NCBI RefSeq assembly: GCF_000807775.2
Contig: NZ_CP047385.1
Location: 4,340,001 to 4,404,000 of the forward strand
Direction of reading: 5' to 3'
Length of the DNA stretch: 64,000 bases
From: Pandoraea fibrosis
GTDB lineage: Bacteria > Pseudomonadota > Gammaproteobacteria > Burkholderiales > Burkholderiaceae
Under the pieces are notes generated by a model, which had not been told where the DNA came from, searched no databases, and saw only the letters and a list, made by a program, of their open reading frames with translations. A program made the translations under genes and the position numbers. Shown here in pieces: positions 1 through 9,606 of this stretch (position 1 is its first letter; each line of letters starts with the position of its first letter).

Positions 1-1021
1 CATAGACGAAAGTCCCACCGGGACCGTTCTGCACCACCGACGCATCGAGCGCGATTGCCTGCGACATCACCCCGAGCGTCAGCCGCGCATTGACATACTG
101 GCCGGGCCACAGCCGATGGCCGGCGTTCGCGAACGTCGCCTTGAGCTGCACGGTGCCGCTCGTGTTGTCGATCTGATTGTTGATAAGCGTGAGTTTTCCG
201 GAGGCCAATCGCTCCCCCCCATTTCGCGCGTAAGCGTCGACCGCCAGCCCCGCATTGCCCGCCGTCTGCATCGCGGCATTCACGGCGCCGACGGTGTCCT
301 CGGGCAAGGTGAACAGCACCGTGATCGGATCGATCTGATTGACGATGACGATGCCGCTCGCGTCGGCGGCGTGCACGATATTGCCGACATCGACCAGACG
401 TACCCCGGTCCGCCCGTCAATGGGAGACCGGATCGTCGTGTAATCGAGTTGCACCGACGCGTAGTCGATCTGTGCCTGATCGGTCAGCACCGCCGCTTCG
501 AGCTGCTTGACGAGCGCAGCCTGCGTATCCGCCTGCTGCTGGGACGACGCCCCCTGTGCGGCGAGGGTCTGGTAGCGCTTCAGATCGAGCCGCGCGTTCA
601 CGAGCTGCGCGACGTCGCGTGCCTTCGTGGCACGCGCCTGTTCGAGCTGCGCTCGGTACGGCCTCGCGTCGATTTGCACGAGCAAGTCGCCCGCCTTCAC
701 GTCACGCCCTTCGGAGAACGCCACCCGTTCGATCTGACCGTCGACCCGTGCGCGCACCGTGACCGACGTGGTGGCCTGCACAGTGCCGATCCCGATGACG
801 TAGCGCGGCAGGTCCGCAGCCGTCACAACGCTCGACACGACGGCGACAGGAGGCGGCGGTGCAGCAGGCGGTGCCGTGCGGTGCGCCGCCCAGCGCCAGA
901 CCAGCAGCGCCACGACGACCAACGCGACGAGGACGAGCCAGCGCCAGCGACGCGACGCGTCAGAGCGGCGTGGGTCGTCGGGCGCGGGCCCGGCATTGTC
1001 TTGCGCCGTGGGTTGCGTCAT
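1..1021 (-). CDS. RND efflux periplasmic adaptor (MdtA/AcrA-like), C-terminus cut by window edge
   Basis: Reading from an ATG at 1021 leftward gives an open frame to base 1. The N-terminus has a basic start and one hydrophobic segment at about residues 28-45 ending in LLVWRW. Then come the lipoyl and hairpin features of membrane-fusion proteins: VRARVDGQIERVAF, a coiled hairpin rich in Q/A/L around residues 125-175, and DYTTIRSPIDGRTG. This family links an RND pump in the inner membrane to an outer-membrane channel. The pump genes should lie to the left of the window. The family is clear; the substrate is not. It is divergent from ubiG. Confidence 0.9.
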   Translation of the reverse strand, partial: MTQPTAQDNAGPAPDDPRRSDASRRWRWLVLVALVVVALLVWRWAAHRTAPPAAPPPPVAVVSSVVTAADLPRYVIGIGTVQATTSVTVRARVDGQIERVAFSEGRDVKAGDLLVQIDARPYRAQLEQARATKARDVAQLVNARLDLKRYQTLAAQGASSQQQADTQAALVKQLEAAVLTDQAQIDYASVQLDYTTIRSPIDGRTGVRLVDVGNIVHAADASGIVIVNQIDPITVLFTLPEDTVGAVNAAMQTAGNAGLAVDAYARNGGERLASGKLTLINNQIDNTSGTVQLKATFANAGHRLWPGQYVNARLTLGVMSQAIALDASVVQNGPGGTFVY

Positions 1022-1468
1022 GACGCCTCCCTGGGGAGTCCGATCCAGAATGGCCGGGGGTCCGTCGCGGCGACGGCCGGCGCCGTCTGACGCTGCGACA
1101 AACCCGATATCGTCCCGGCCGGATGGCGGGATGTGCTCACGAGTGTGTCGTATCTGCGCAGGGCTCGCAGTCCGCATTTTCCCTGCCTATACAAGGCCTT
1201 GCCACGTGACGGACAGCCGGCTGCCATGCTCGCGCCATGCGGGGGCGAGCATGACGTTTTGTGGATTCCAAACGTCTGTTTTACCCACGACGCGTCGGCA
1301 GCGAACTGGCTGCGGGGCCGCGCCACGCCTCGCGCTTTGGACATGGGCATACTCACTTCGTTATACTTGCCCAATCTCGACGGCGCCGCCGGTCAGCCCC
1401 GATCCGCGGGCACGCGCTGCCGCGCAGCCTCCTGCCTGCCCCGAGCCGTCAATGTCCATGAGCAAGTG
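1022..1468. other. Divergent intergenic region with candidate ubiG promoter
   Basis: No convincing gene is seen between the efflux adaptor and ubiG, although several frames stay open because of high GC. A plus-strand promoter candidate has TTGGAC at 1337-1342 and TATACT at 1362-1367 with a 19-base spacer. It would give a leader of about 95 bases before the ubiG ATG at 1469. A short in-frame leader peptide, MSMSK, ends with its TGA overlapping that ATG. Confidence 0.4.
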
Positions 1469-2164
1469 ATGAACGCCGATCCGCAAGAACTCAATAAATT
1501 CAGTGAATTGGCCCACCGTTGGTGGGACCCGCACAGCGAATTCAAGCCGCTGCACGAGATCAACCCGTTGCGTCTCGACTGGATCGAGCAACATGTGCCG
1601 CTGCAAGGCAAACGTGTGCTGGACATTGGCTGCGGCGGCGGCATCCTCTCCGAATCGATGGCTCGTCAGGGGGCGCGCGTGAAGGGGATCGACCTGTCGA
1701 AGAAGGCGCTCGGCGTGGCCGACCTGCATAGCCTGGAAGCGGGCCTGTCCATCGATTACGAAGAAATTTCGGCCGAGGCCCTGGCCGCCCGCGACGCCGG
1801 AACCTACGACGTGGTGACGTGCATGGAAATGCTTGAGCATGTGCCGTCGCCCGCGTCGATCGTGGCGGCCTGCGCAACGCTCGTCAAACCGGGCGGCCAT
1901 GTCTTCTTCTCGACGCTCAACCGCAAGCCCAAGGCCTGGTTGCTGGCCGTGGTCGGCGCCGAGTATGTGCTGCGCATGCTGCCGCGCGGCACGCACGATT
2001 ACGCCAAGTTCATTCGCCCGTCGGAACTCGCGTCGTTTGCCCGCGCCAGCGGACTCACGGTGCGCGACCTGCGCGGCATGACGTACAACCCGCTGAGCAA
2101 GCGTTACGCGATCAATCGCGACACCGACGTCAATTACATGATCGCGTGCACGCGCGATGCCTGA
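1469..2164 (+). CDS. ubiG: Ubiquinone biosynthesis O-methyltransferase UbiG
   Basis: This 231-residue SAM-dependent methyltransferase carries out both O-methylations of ubiquinone synthesis (polyprenyl-catechol and demethylubiquinol steps) at the inner face of the membrane. The N-terminus [19 protein letters not shown] is a UbiG hallmark. The SAM-binding motif [12 protein letters not shown] is at about residues 50-61, and the motif MEMLEHV follows at about 115. The frame is open upstream to 1133, but family length and the conserved N-terminus place the start at the ATG at 1469. It overlaps gph by 8 bases, so the two are probably translated from one message. Confidence 0.97.
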   Translation: MNADPQELNKFSELAHRWWDPHSEFKPLHEINPLRLDWIEQHVPLQGKRVLDIGCGGGILSESMARQGARVKGIDLSKKALGVADLHSLEAGLSIDYEEISAEALAARDAGTYDVVTCMEMLEHVPSPASIVAACATLVKPGGHVFFSTLNRKPKAWLLAVVGAEYVLRMLPRGTHDYAKFIRPSELASFARASGLTVRDLRGMTYNPLSKRYAINRDTDVNYMIACTRDA

Positions 2165-2891
2165 TATGTTCGAGCCCCCCGCCCGAGTGCCCACCTCCGC
2201 TCCCGAAGCTGCACAGCGCCTGTTGAACGGCAACGTGCGCGCGGTCCTGTTCGATCTGGACGGCACGCTCGCCGACACGGCACCGGATCTCGTTGCTGCG
2301 GTCAACAAAGTGCGTACCGACCGCGGTTTGCCGCCGGGTCCTTACGAGACGTTGCGTTTGCAGGCCTCGCACGGCGCGCGCGGATTGATCGGCAGTGCCT
2401 TCGGCATTGGCCCCGACGACGCGGCGTTCCCCTCGTTGCGCGATGCGTTTCTTGCCAATTACGAAGCCGCCTTGTGCGTACAAAGTCATCTGTTCGACGG
2501 TGTACCTGCGTTGCTCGCGGCACTGGCCGAACGCGGCATGCCCTGGGGCATCGTCACCAACAAGGCAGCCCGGCTGACGAATCCACTCGTGAAGCTGCTG
2601 GGGCTCGCCGACGGTGCTGCCTGCGTGGTGTCCGGCGACACCACGCCGCATAGCAAGCCGCACCCGGCGCCGCTACTGTACGCAGCCGAGTGCATCGGTG
2701 TCGCACCGACGCAGATCGTGTATGTCGGCGACGATCTGCGCGACATTCAGGCGGGCAAAGCGGCGGGGATGGCGACCGTTGCGGCCGCTTACGGTTATTG
2801 CGGCGATACGTTGGCCCCGGCTCAGTGGCAGGCCGACGCCGTCGTCGAACGCGCGGGTGCGATCGCCCCGCTGGTGATGTCGCAGGCCTGA
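2157..2891 (+). CDS. gph: Phosphoglycolate phosphatase (HAD family)
   Basis: A 244-residue HAD hydrolase that removes phosphate from 2-phosphoglycolate, a by-product of DNA 3'-end repair and oxygenase reactions. Motif I is [11 protein letters not shown], with the two catalytic Asp at about residues 33 and 35. Motif II is VTNKAARLT, the conserved lysine lies in SKPHPAPL, and motif III is [11 protein letters not shown]. The start overlaps the end of ubiG by 8 bases. The ubiG-gph pairing is typical of beta- and gammaproteobacteria and supports this name over other HAD phosphatases. A second ATG three codons in is an alternative start. Confidence 0.93.
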   Translation: MPDMFEPPARVPTSAPEAAQRLLNGNVRAVLFDLDGTLADTAPDLVAAVNKVRTDRGLPPGPYETLRLQASHGARGLIGSAFGIGPDDAAFPSLRDAFLANYEAALCVQSHLFDGVPALLAALAERGMPWGIVTNKAARLTNPLVKLLGLADGAACVVSGDTTPHSKPHPAPLLYAAECIGVAPTQIVYVGDDLRDIQAGKAAGMATVAAAYGYCGDTLAPAQWQADAVVERAGAIAPLVMSQA

Positions 2892-3008
2892 CCGGCCACG
2901 TCATTGCCTGCCGGGACAGGGCCGCTGCCGCAGCGGCCGGTCCCGGATCTGTCCCGCCGCGCAACAGTGGCGCGGCGCGTGCTTCACTGGCGACTTACGG
3001 GAGACCGC

Positions 3009-6000
3009 ATGGCCGAGCAAGCGAACGATCGCAAACCCTCTTCGAACACCACCTCGGGCGGCACCCGCCTGCAGCAAGGCGTCGCCCGCGCACAAGCGCT
3101 TGGACGCGATCCCGACGTGCGCCGCCGCGCGCGCAAGACCGGCCTGTGGGCCGCTGGCGTCATTGCCGTGTTCGGTGTCGTCAGCTATTTCACGGTACCT
3201 GCCGTCCTGAAGCATTACGCCGTCGACAAGCTCTCCGCCTATCTGGAACGGCCGGTGAGCGTGGGTGGCGTCAGCTTCAATCCCTACACCCTGCGCCTCG
3301 ATCTGCGTCAGGTCCACATCGGCGACAAGACACCGGGGCAGCCATTCGTCGACGTTGGCATGTTGCGTGTGAACGCTTCGTGGGGGTCCGTGTTCCGTTT
3401 TGCGCCGATCGTCGACGAGCTTTACATCGACACACCGGTCGTCAATATCGTGCGCACCGCGCCGCAGCGTTTCAACTTCTCGGACATCATCGATCGCGCG
3501 ACGTCCGGGCCGCCGTCGCCCGAGCCTTCGAAGCCCGCGCGCTTTGCACTGAACAACGTTCAGATCAAGAACGGCACGATCCGCGTCGACGATACCGTGC
3601 AGAACGAAAAGCACGTCGTCGACAATCTGCAGGTCGGTGTGCCGTTCATCGCCAATCTGCCGGCCGATACCGATATCTTCGTGCAGCCACTGCTTCAGGC
3701 GTCCATCGACGGGTCGCCGCTGCACATCTCGGGGCAGACCAAGCCGTTCGCCGACTCCATGGAATCGACGGTCGACATCAAACTCGACCATCTCGATGTA
3801 CCGAAGTACCTCGGTTACTCGCCGCTCACGGTGCCGGCACAAATCAAAAGCGCCTCGATCAGCACGGACCTCAAGCTGCGCTTCACGCGTGACAAGGAAG
3901 GCAACCATGTCCTGCTCACGGGCACGGCCGGACTCTCGGATGCCAAGGTCGTCGAGTCGGATGGTTCGCCGATCGTCGCCGTCAAGCAAGTCGATGTGAA
4001 GCTGGCCAAGGTGGAGCCGCTCAACAACGTCATTCATATCGATAGTGTTCGTATCGATGGCCTCGACCAGCAGGTCACGCTGAGAAAAGACGGTTCGCTC
4101 AATGTCGAAAAGGCGCTGCTGCCGCAGCGCACGGTAATCAAGGCCGTGGGCAAGGCGGTCGATCAGGCCGCAGCGTCTCCGCAAGCCCACGAGGCGGCCA
4201 GAAGTGCCCCGCAAGTCCCGGCGCAGCAGACGGCACGACCGGCAACGCCGGCGTCGGCTGCCGAAGCGGCGCAAGTCAAGACACAGGCTGCGGCCCAGCC
4301 CACGCCGCTCGATCTGCTGATCGGCGACGTCTCGCTCGTGAACAGCAAAGTGCGCTTCACCGACGAACGTGGGGCGAAACCGGCGAGCGTGGCGTTGGAG
4401 AACGTTCAGATCGGTGTGAAGCAGTTCTCGACGCTCGGCAAGGAACCGGCGACGTATGACGCGTCGCTCGGCATTCAGAGCGGCGGCTCGGTTAAAGCAC
4501 ATGGCCAGTTCAGTCTGAACGCATACAACGCAAGCGGCGAACTCGACGCGCAGTCGATTGCCCTCGCGCCGTTGCTGCCCTTGGCGCAAGGCGCGCTCGC
4601 GGGCGATCTGAAGAGCGGTACGGTGGGTGCACAGGCCAAGTTCAACGCGGCCTTCTCTCCCGACAAGCAGCCGAACGTGCAAATTTCGCCGGCTACGGCC
4701 ACGCTTGAGAAGATCGAGTGGCTTACCGGCCAAAAGGGCGATGCGCCGCTCAAGCTTGCCAAGGCGGAAGCGAAACTTTCACGTTTCGATCTGGGCGCAC
4801 GGCAGGCGGTCGTCGACGAGGTCACGGTCACCGGGCTGGATGTCTCGGCACGCCGGGACAAGGACGGCAAGATCAACCTGCTCGCCCTGACCGGGAATGG
4901 TCAGCCGAAGGCCGCCACTAGCAACGCTCAGAGTATCCAGTCGCGCGTTGGCACCGAACGCGGTCGCCGAACCTCTGCCAAGGCCTCGGGACCTCAGGCA
5001 AGTGCCGGCGACTGGCAATGGAAGGTTGGCAAGGTCGCCATCGAGAACGCGAGCATCGGGTTCGAAGATCGTGACGTCAAAGGCCGTCCGATCAACGCAA
5101 AATTTGCGCCCCTGAACGTCAAGGTGCAAGGTGCGTCGCAGGACATGAGCAAACCGTTGCAACTCGAAGTCAACGGCACGCTCAATAAGAAGGGTTCGCT
5201 CAACGCCTCCGGCAACATCACGCCGCAACCGCTCGCGGGCGACCTCCAGATCAAGACGCAGCAACTCGATCTGGCCGCGTTCGACTCCTATATGAGCGAT
5301 CAACTGAACGCGAGCATCGCCAGCGCCCTGCTCTCCAGCAACGGGCGCGCCACCTTTGCCATGAAGGGCGATACCCCGCAGGCGACGTATCGCGGTGATG
5401 CAACGCTCGGCAACGTCCGCTTGCTCGACAAGGTGACGGCGGACGACTTCATGCGTTGGAACGCGTTGTCCGTTCAGCAGATCAATCTGGCGGTAGGCAG
5501 TGGCAAGCCCAATGTGCAGATGGGCAGCATTGCGTTGTCGCGGTTCTACGCGCGACTGATCATCAACGCCAACGGGCGGCTGAATCTGGCCGACGTGGTC
5601 GGCAACAAGGAGACGGCGCCCCGGTCGCTCACGCGCGCCAACGAAGGCGTGCCACTCGGCGGGGCAGCGGAAAAGCCACCGCTTGATGCGGCGGCATCTG
5701 CCGTTGAAGCCGGGCAACCGACGGAAGTCGAGAAGAAGGAGCAGAAACCGGGCGAGACGACCGCGCAGCGCGGCCCGGGCTACGGCGCCGGCAAGGCCCT
5801 GCCTGCGGACGTCCACATCGGACGTATCACGTTGCAGGGCGGGAACATCAACTTTACCGACAACTTCGTCAAGCCGAACTACACGGCCAATCTGACGGAC
5901 ATCGGCGGACGTATCGGCGCGTTCGGCACGGCAACGACCGAACCTGCGGAAGTGGCGCTGCAAGGCAAGGTCAACCGCAATGCGCCGATCGGTATCACCG

Positions 6001-6992
6001 GCAAGATCAATCCGCTTGCGCCGATGGCGTTTGTGGATATTGGCGCCAAGGCTGACGGCATCGAGCTGACCAACCTGACGCCGTACTCCACCAAATACGC
6101 GGGCTACCCCATCGAAAAGGGCAAGCTCACGGTGGATGTGCACTACTTGCTCGATCAGGCGAAGCTCACGGCGAACAACCATATCTTCATCGACCAGTTG
6201 ACGTTCGGCGACCGCGTGGAAAGTCCGACGGCCACGAATTTGCCGGTGCGGCTGGCGGTATCGCTGCTGAAGAATTCGCGGGGCGAGATCGACGTCGACA
6301 TTCCGATTTCCGGCTCGCTCGACGATCCGCAGTTCAGCCTCGGTGGCGTGATTTTCCGGGCGTTCGTGAACCTGATCGTCAAGGCGGTGACGGCACCGTT
6401 CAGCTTGCTGGCGTCGGCGTTTGGCGGCGGTGATCAGGAGTTGGGCTATGTGGAGTTCGCGCCCGGGAGCGCACGGCTGACGCCCGAGAGCGAAAAGCGG
6501 CTCGAGACGCTGGTGAAGGCATTGACCGATCGCGAGGCGCTGAAGCTGGATATCGAGGGCCGCGTCGATCCCGCGAAGGACACCGACGGTTTGCGCAGCG
6601 TGGCCGTGGAACGTGCGATCAAGGCGCAGAAGGTCAAGTCGATGGTCGGCAAGGGCGAAAGCATCGACGTCGACAGCGTGACGGTGAGCCCGGAGGAGCG
6701 CAGCAAGTACTTGACGGCCGCTTACAAGGCGGCGGACTTTGCCAAGCCGCGCAACATGATCGGGTTTGCCAAGTCGCTGCCGGATGACGAGATGGAAAAG
6801 CTGCTGGAGACGAACGTCAAGGTGAACGATGACGATCTGCGGGCGTTGGCGGAACGGCGTGCCCAACGGGTGCGATCGTGGCTGGACGGGAAGATCGCGT
6901 CGGATCGGTTGTTCGTGGTGGCACCGAAGCTCAATGCCGATGGCATCAAGGACAAGGGGGCGACCACCCGGGTGGACTTCGCACTGAAATGA
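3009..6992 (+). CDS. AsmA-like DUF748 protein (1327 aa)
   Basis: A very large envelope protein. After a charged N-terminus of about 43 residues there is one membrane span (residues about 45-63, GLWAAGVIAVFGVVSYF), then a long repetitive beta-rich body. It carries repeated phrases of the AsmA/DUF748 type such as LDLRQVHIGDKTPGQPF and VRIDGLDQQVTLRKDGSLN. The last 200 residues contain an OmpA-like stretch (GYVEFAPGSARLTPESEKRL). Family members are thought to act in envelope lipid transport or outer-membrane assembly, but no exact function is assigned here. The frame extends upstream to 2904. I prefer the ATG at 3009 because it immediately precedes the conserved body. It lies just upstream of ssrA. 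Confidence 0.88.
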   Translation: MAEQANDRKPSSNTTSGGTRLQQGVARAQALGRDPDVRRRARKTGLWAAGVIAVFGVVSYFTVPAVLKHYAVDKLSAYLERPVSVGGVSFNPYTLRLDLRQVHIGDKTPGQPFVDVGMLRVNASWGSVFRFAPIVDELYIDTPVVNIVRTAPQRFNFSDIIDRATSGPPSPEPSKPARFALNNVQIKNGTIRVDDTVQNEKHVVDNLQVGVPFIANLPADTDIFVQPLLQASIDGSPLHISGQTKPFADSMESTVDIKLDHLDVPKYLGYSPLTVPAQIKSASISTDLKLRFTRDKEGNHVLLTGTAGLSDAKVVESDGSPIVAVKQVDVKLAKVEPLNNVIHIDSVRIDGLDQQVTLRKDGSLNVEKALLPQRTVIKAVGKAVDQAAASPQAHEAARSAPQVPAQQTARPATPASAAEAAQVKTQAAAQPTPLDLLIGDVSLVNSKVRFTDERGAKPASVALENVQIGVKQFSTLGKEPATYDASLGIQSGGSVKAHGQFSLNAYNASGELDAQSIALAPLLPLAQGALAGDLKSGTVGAQAKFNAAFSPDKQPNVQISPATATLEKIEWLTGQKGDAPLKLAKAEAKLSRFDLGARQAVVDEVTVTGLDVSARRDKDGKINLLALTGNGQPKAATSNAQSIQSRVGTERGRRTSAKASGPQASAGDWQWKVGKVAIENASIGFEDRDVKGRPINAKFAPLNVKVQGASQDMSKPLQLEVNGTLNKKGSLNASGNITPQPLAGDLQIKTQQLDLAAFDSYMSDQLNASIASALLSSNGRATFAMKGDTPQATYRGDATLGNVRLLDKVTADDFMRWNALSVQQINLAVGSGKPNVQMGSIALSRFYARLIINANGRLNLADVVGNKETAPRSLTRANEGVPLGGAAEKPPLDAAASAVEAGQPTEVEKKEQKPGETTAQRGPGYGAGKALPADVHIGRITLQGGNINFTDNFVKPNYTANLTDIGGRIGAFGTATTEPAEVALQGKVNRNAPIGITGKINPLAPMAFVDIGAKADGIELTNLTPYSTKYAGYPIEKGKLTVDVHYLLDQAKLTANNHIFIDQLTFGDRVESPTATNLPVRLAVSLLKNSRGEIDVDIPISGSLDDPQFSLGGVIFRAFVNLIVKAVTAPFSLLASAFGGGDQELGYVEFAPGSARLTPESEKRLETLVKALTDREALKLDIEGRVDPAKDTDGLRSVAVERAIKAQKVKSMVGKGESIDVDSVTVSPEERSKYLTAAYKAADFAKPRNMIGFAKSLPDDEMEKLLETNVKVNDDDLRALAERRAQRVRSWLDGKIASDRLFVVAPKLNADGIKDKGATTRVDFALK

Positions 6993-7021
6993 GCCATTTG
7001 TGTCATAATCGCTACTCCACT

Positions 7022-7380
7022 GGGGCCGACATGGTTTCGACGTGGGTAGCGAAGCGATTCAGGGCATACCGAGGACCCGTCACCTCGTTAATCAATGGGA
7101 AATTAAGTAACCGCTAACAACGACCGTTACGCACTGGCTGCCTAAGGGCGCCTACCTCGCACTAGCTCGCTGATGGGTTAGGGTAGCAATACCACGCGAG
7201 GTTATTTACATCAGCTAATCTCCGGTGGTGCCATGGCGCCGGGGCCGAAAATCAAGTGGATCGCCGTTGCGAAGCGTGTTCGTCCGCGACAAAACGGTTA
7301 AATCAAATGACTGAACTAAGTATGTAGAACTGATCGTAGAGTGCTTGCGGACGCGGGTTCGATCCCCGCCGGCTCCACCA
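7022..7380 (+). ncRNA. ssrA: tmRNA (ssrA), one-piece form
   Basis: The 359-base gene begins GGGGCCGACATGGTTTCGAC, the conserved tmRNA 5' end. It ends with the T-arm GGGTTCGATCCCCGCC and GGCTCCACCA, so the CCA is encoded. The first bases pair with GGCTCC to make the alanine-type acceptor. The reading frame for the proteolysis tag is at 7113-7145, GCT AAC AAC GAC CGT TAC GCA CTG GCT GCC TAA, giving ANNDRYALAA. With SmpB it releases stalled ribosomes and tags the nascent chain. A -10-like CATAAT at 7004-7009 suggests its own promoter behind the DUF748 gene. Confidence 0.98.
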
Positions 7381-7413
7381 ACAACACTTCCGAAGACTGT
7401 CTCAGTCTTCCGT

Positions 7414-7454
7414 AAAACCCCGATAGAGCAAGCCTCTTCGGGGTTTTTCTTTTT
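7414..7454 (+). terminator. Rho-independent terminator of ssrA
   Basis: AAAACCCCG and CGGGGTTTTT form a stem around AGCAAGCCTCTT, followed by a T-rich tract at 7443-7453. It lies 33 bases after the tmRNA 3' end. It also sits at the stop of the convergent amidase gene, so it may serve both directions. Confidence 0.85.
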
Positions 7455-8533
7455 CAACGCCCCTTCCCTGTATTCAACCCAAGAAACGGAAACGGCGGCG
7501 CCGTCTTGAAATCGGCGGACACTTCGCCGCTGAACGTGTTGCGCTGATCCTTACCGAGATCCAGCCGCTTCACCGGCGCCCCGGCGGCAAAATCCACCTT
7601 GTTCAAATCCACCCAGAACGTGTTCGGCGTCAGCGCCGATTCGAAGAAGTAAAGCATGCGCTTGTGATCGACCACCGTGCGCCAGCGCGTCGACGAAATA
7701 TTCGGTTCGCCCGGCGTCGTGATCCCATACGGCACCGACGCATTGCGAATCACACTGAACACGCTGGCCAGCGCCTCGACCGGATCTTCGTTCTTCGGAA
7801 TCGCATTGATGTAGAACGACGCCCGCGCAAAACGATCCGACGAGCGATTCGTTCCCGGCAGGAACGTCGTCCCTCCGATCTGCTTCCAGTACGTATTCAA
7901 TGCCAATTGCTCGTCGAATGTCGGCGAGTTCGTCATCACCTGATACTGACGACCATGGTGAATCACCTGCCGGCCGTCGATGTACTCGACGATGGCGCTA
8001 TCGCCAGACTTGTCCGACATCGACAGGTGCAGCGTCGTGAGCCGGTTCTCGCCCGGCACGTTGTCCGTCACAATCGTGAACGGCACTTTCTCCAGCGCCG
8101 CGACGGCTTCGGCGACCGTCGCAAAGTTGTCCAGCACGTATTGGGCCCAGGCGGCGATCGTCAGCCCCGGCTTCGAGCCCTTGTCGAAGGTCGGATATTG
8201 CGACTCCACCAGCCATAGCAACTGCGCAGACAACCCTTTCTCATTGACGCCGTCCGTCGTCGAAACGTCGTAACCCGTGGCCACCACACTGCCATATCTG
8301 GCCGTCCAGCGAAGGGAGTTCGGCCCGGCTTCGCCCGAACGCGTGATGCCACGCGGCAACACATAGAGATTGGTGGCGACGTCGAGCTTCCAGTCCATCG
8401 AGCGTGCCGTGATGACGTCGTCGTTCGCGCCGAGATACACCACCCGGGTGCAGGCCAATGACGACGGCGCAGAGAGTGCGAGCGTTGCTGCCGCGACAAG
8501 GCAAGGCAGCGTTTTGACAAACATGCGGGGCAT
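7454..8533 (-). CDS. Secreted linear amide C-N hydrolase, choloylglycine hydrolase / penicillin V acylase family
   Basis: A 359-residue protein with a signal peptide (LVAAATLALSAPSSLA) directly followed by CTRVVYLG. In this Ntn-hydrolase family the cysteine exposed after cleavage is the nucleophile. Other family features follow: ITARSMDWKLD near residue 40, NEKGLSAQLLWL near 100, and an Asn/Arg-rich C-terminal half. Members cleave conjugated bile acids, penicillin V or acyl-homoserine lactones, and the sequence alone does not choose between them. The ATG at 8533 has GAGG 8 bases upstream. A second ATG three codons in is possible. It ends in the ssrA terminator. Confidence 0.87.
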   Translation of the reverse strand: MPRMFVKTLPCLVAAATLALSAPSSLACTRVVYLGANDDVITARSMDWKLDVATNLYVLPRGITRSGEAGPNSLRWTARYGSVVATGYDVSTTDGVNEKGLSAQLLWLVESQYPTFDKGSKPGLTIAAWAQYVLDNFATVAEAVAALEKVPFTIVTDNVPGENRLTTLHLSMSDKSGDSAIVEYIDGRQVIHHGRQYQVMTNSPTFDEQLALNTYWKQIGGTTFLPGTNRSSDRFARASFYINAIPKNEDPVEALASVFSVIRNASVPYGITTPGEPNISSTRWRTVVDHKRMLYFFESALTPNTFWVDLNKVDFAAGAPVKRLDLGKDQRNTFSGEVSADFKTAPPFPFLGLNTGKGR

Positions 8534-8642
8534 GACGATACCTCACGTTTGAGGGAAGGATTCGCGCAAGCCGTCAGTATAACGATGGAATCCTCGATGC
8601 CAGCGCCACACTCGTCACCGAACCCTCAAGCCCCGCGCAACC

Positions 8643-9242
8643 TCACTCGACGAGAATCGGATAGAGCGACGCCACCAGCAGTGCCGCCGCAAATCCATTG
8701 AAGATCCGCACCGAGCGCGCATCGGTGAGCACACGACGCATCGCGACGCCGAAGCCGGCCCACAAGCCGATACACGGCGCGCACAACACGCCATAGATCA
8801 GCGCAAGCACCATCACGTCAGGCAAATGCGACGCATTGGGCAGGTAGGTGCTGATCGCCCCGATCGCCATCACCCATGCCTTCGGATTCACCCACTGGAA
8901 CGCCGCCGCACCGAGAAACCCCATTGGCCGTTCGCGCTCACGACGCGCGCCATCCATCGGCCCCGAACGCGCCAGATGCCACGCGAGCCACAACAAATAT
9001 GCCGCGCCGACATACCTCAGCACGGTGTGAATCACCGGGAAACGCACGAAGACCGAGTGCAATCCCGTGCCCGTCAGAAAGACCATCAGCGCAAAGCCGA
9101 AGGCAATGCCGGCCAGATGCGGCAACGTGCGCACGAAGCCGTAGTTCAGCCCCGAGGCGAGAATCATCATATTGTTCGGCCCCGGCGTCACCAGTGTGAT
9201 GACAGCGAAAGCACAGAAGGCCAGCAATTGTTCGGTCGTCAT
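8643..9242 (-). CDS. LysE/RhtB family amino-acid exporter
   Basis: A 199-residue inner-membrane protein with six hydrophobic segments. The family signature VTPGPNNMMILASG is in the first loop at about residues 18-31, and QWVNPKAWVMAIG is in the middle. LysE/RhtB proteins export amino acids or their analogues by proton antiport. Its start codon overlaps the stop of an upstream 110-codon frame (ATGA). A LysR-type regulator lies further upstream in the opposite direction, the usual arrangement for a regulated exporter. Confidence 0.9.
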   Translation of the reverse strand: MTTEQLLAFCAFAVITLVTPGPNNMMILASGLNYGFVRTLPHLAGIAFGFALMVFLTGTGLHSVFVRFPVIHTVLRYVGAAYLLWLAWHLARSGPMDGARRERERPMGFLGAAAFQWVNPKAWVMAIGAISTYLPNASHLPDVMVLALIYGVLCAPCIGLWAGFGVAMRRVLTDARSVRIFNGFAAALLVASLYPILVE

Positions 9243-9571
9243 ATTCGAAAGTCTGAAACACTCGCTTCAGCCCGCGTCCGGCAGTCGGCCCGGAAGTCGC
9301 GGCGCCGCATCGGAGACACGGCGGGAGCATGGTGGAAGCGCAGCGGAAACACAGAATAGGCACGGCCATCTTCCGAATCCCGGTACAGTTCGCCAAATTC
9401 GGACAGGCCTGTACCGGTCACCCACCATGACAGTTTCGACGCCAGCCCCTCGTCGGCAGGCATGCCTGCCCGATTGACGACCCACTGCCACACAATCCCC
9501 GGCGTCGTGCGAAAATCGAAGGCATCCGAACGAAGCCGTCGATACCGGCGCGCAGCGCCTGCTACCGCCAC
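9239..9571 (-). CDS. Possible small protein upstream of the LysE exporter
   Basis: A 110-codon frame that ends in ATGA, sharing bases with the exporter start codon and so suited to translational coupling. The middle part is tryptophan-rich (IVWQWVVNRAG, KLSWWVTGTGL) and looks more protein-like than most shadow frames here. The two ends are Arg-rich and unconvincing. I recognise no family. If real, its 5' end comes within 36 bases of the divergent LysR gene. The alternative is that 9243-9606 is simply the regulator-exporter intergenic region. Confidence 0.28.
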   Translation of the reverse strand: MAVAGAARRYRRLRSDAFDFRTTPGIVWQWVVNRAGMPADEGLASKLSWWVTGTGLSEFGELYRDSEDGRAYSVFPLRFHHAPAVSPMRRRDFRADCRTRAEASVSDFRI

Positions 9572-9606
9572 TATCCTCGCTCACCGACCGCTCGACACCG
9601 CCCCCG

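Noticed and set aside
1452..1469. Short peptide MSMSK before ubiG as a regulatory leader
   Set aside because: Five codons overlapping the ubiG start are probably accidental; no regulatory residues are present.
2901..6866. Two very long minus-strand frames (610 and 695 codons) opposite the DUF748 gene
   Set aside because: Their translations are Arg/His/Asp-rich without domains, and the plus strand has clear AsmA-like sequence. They arise from high third-position GC.
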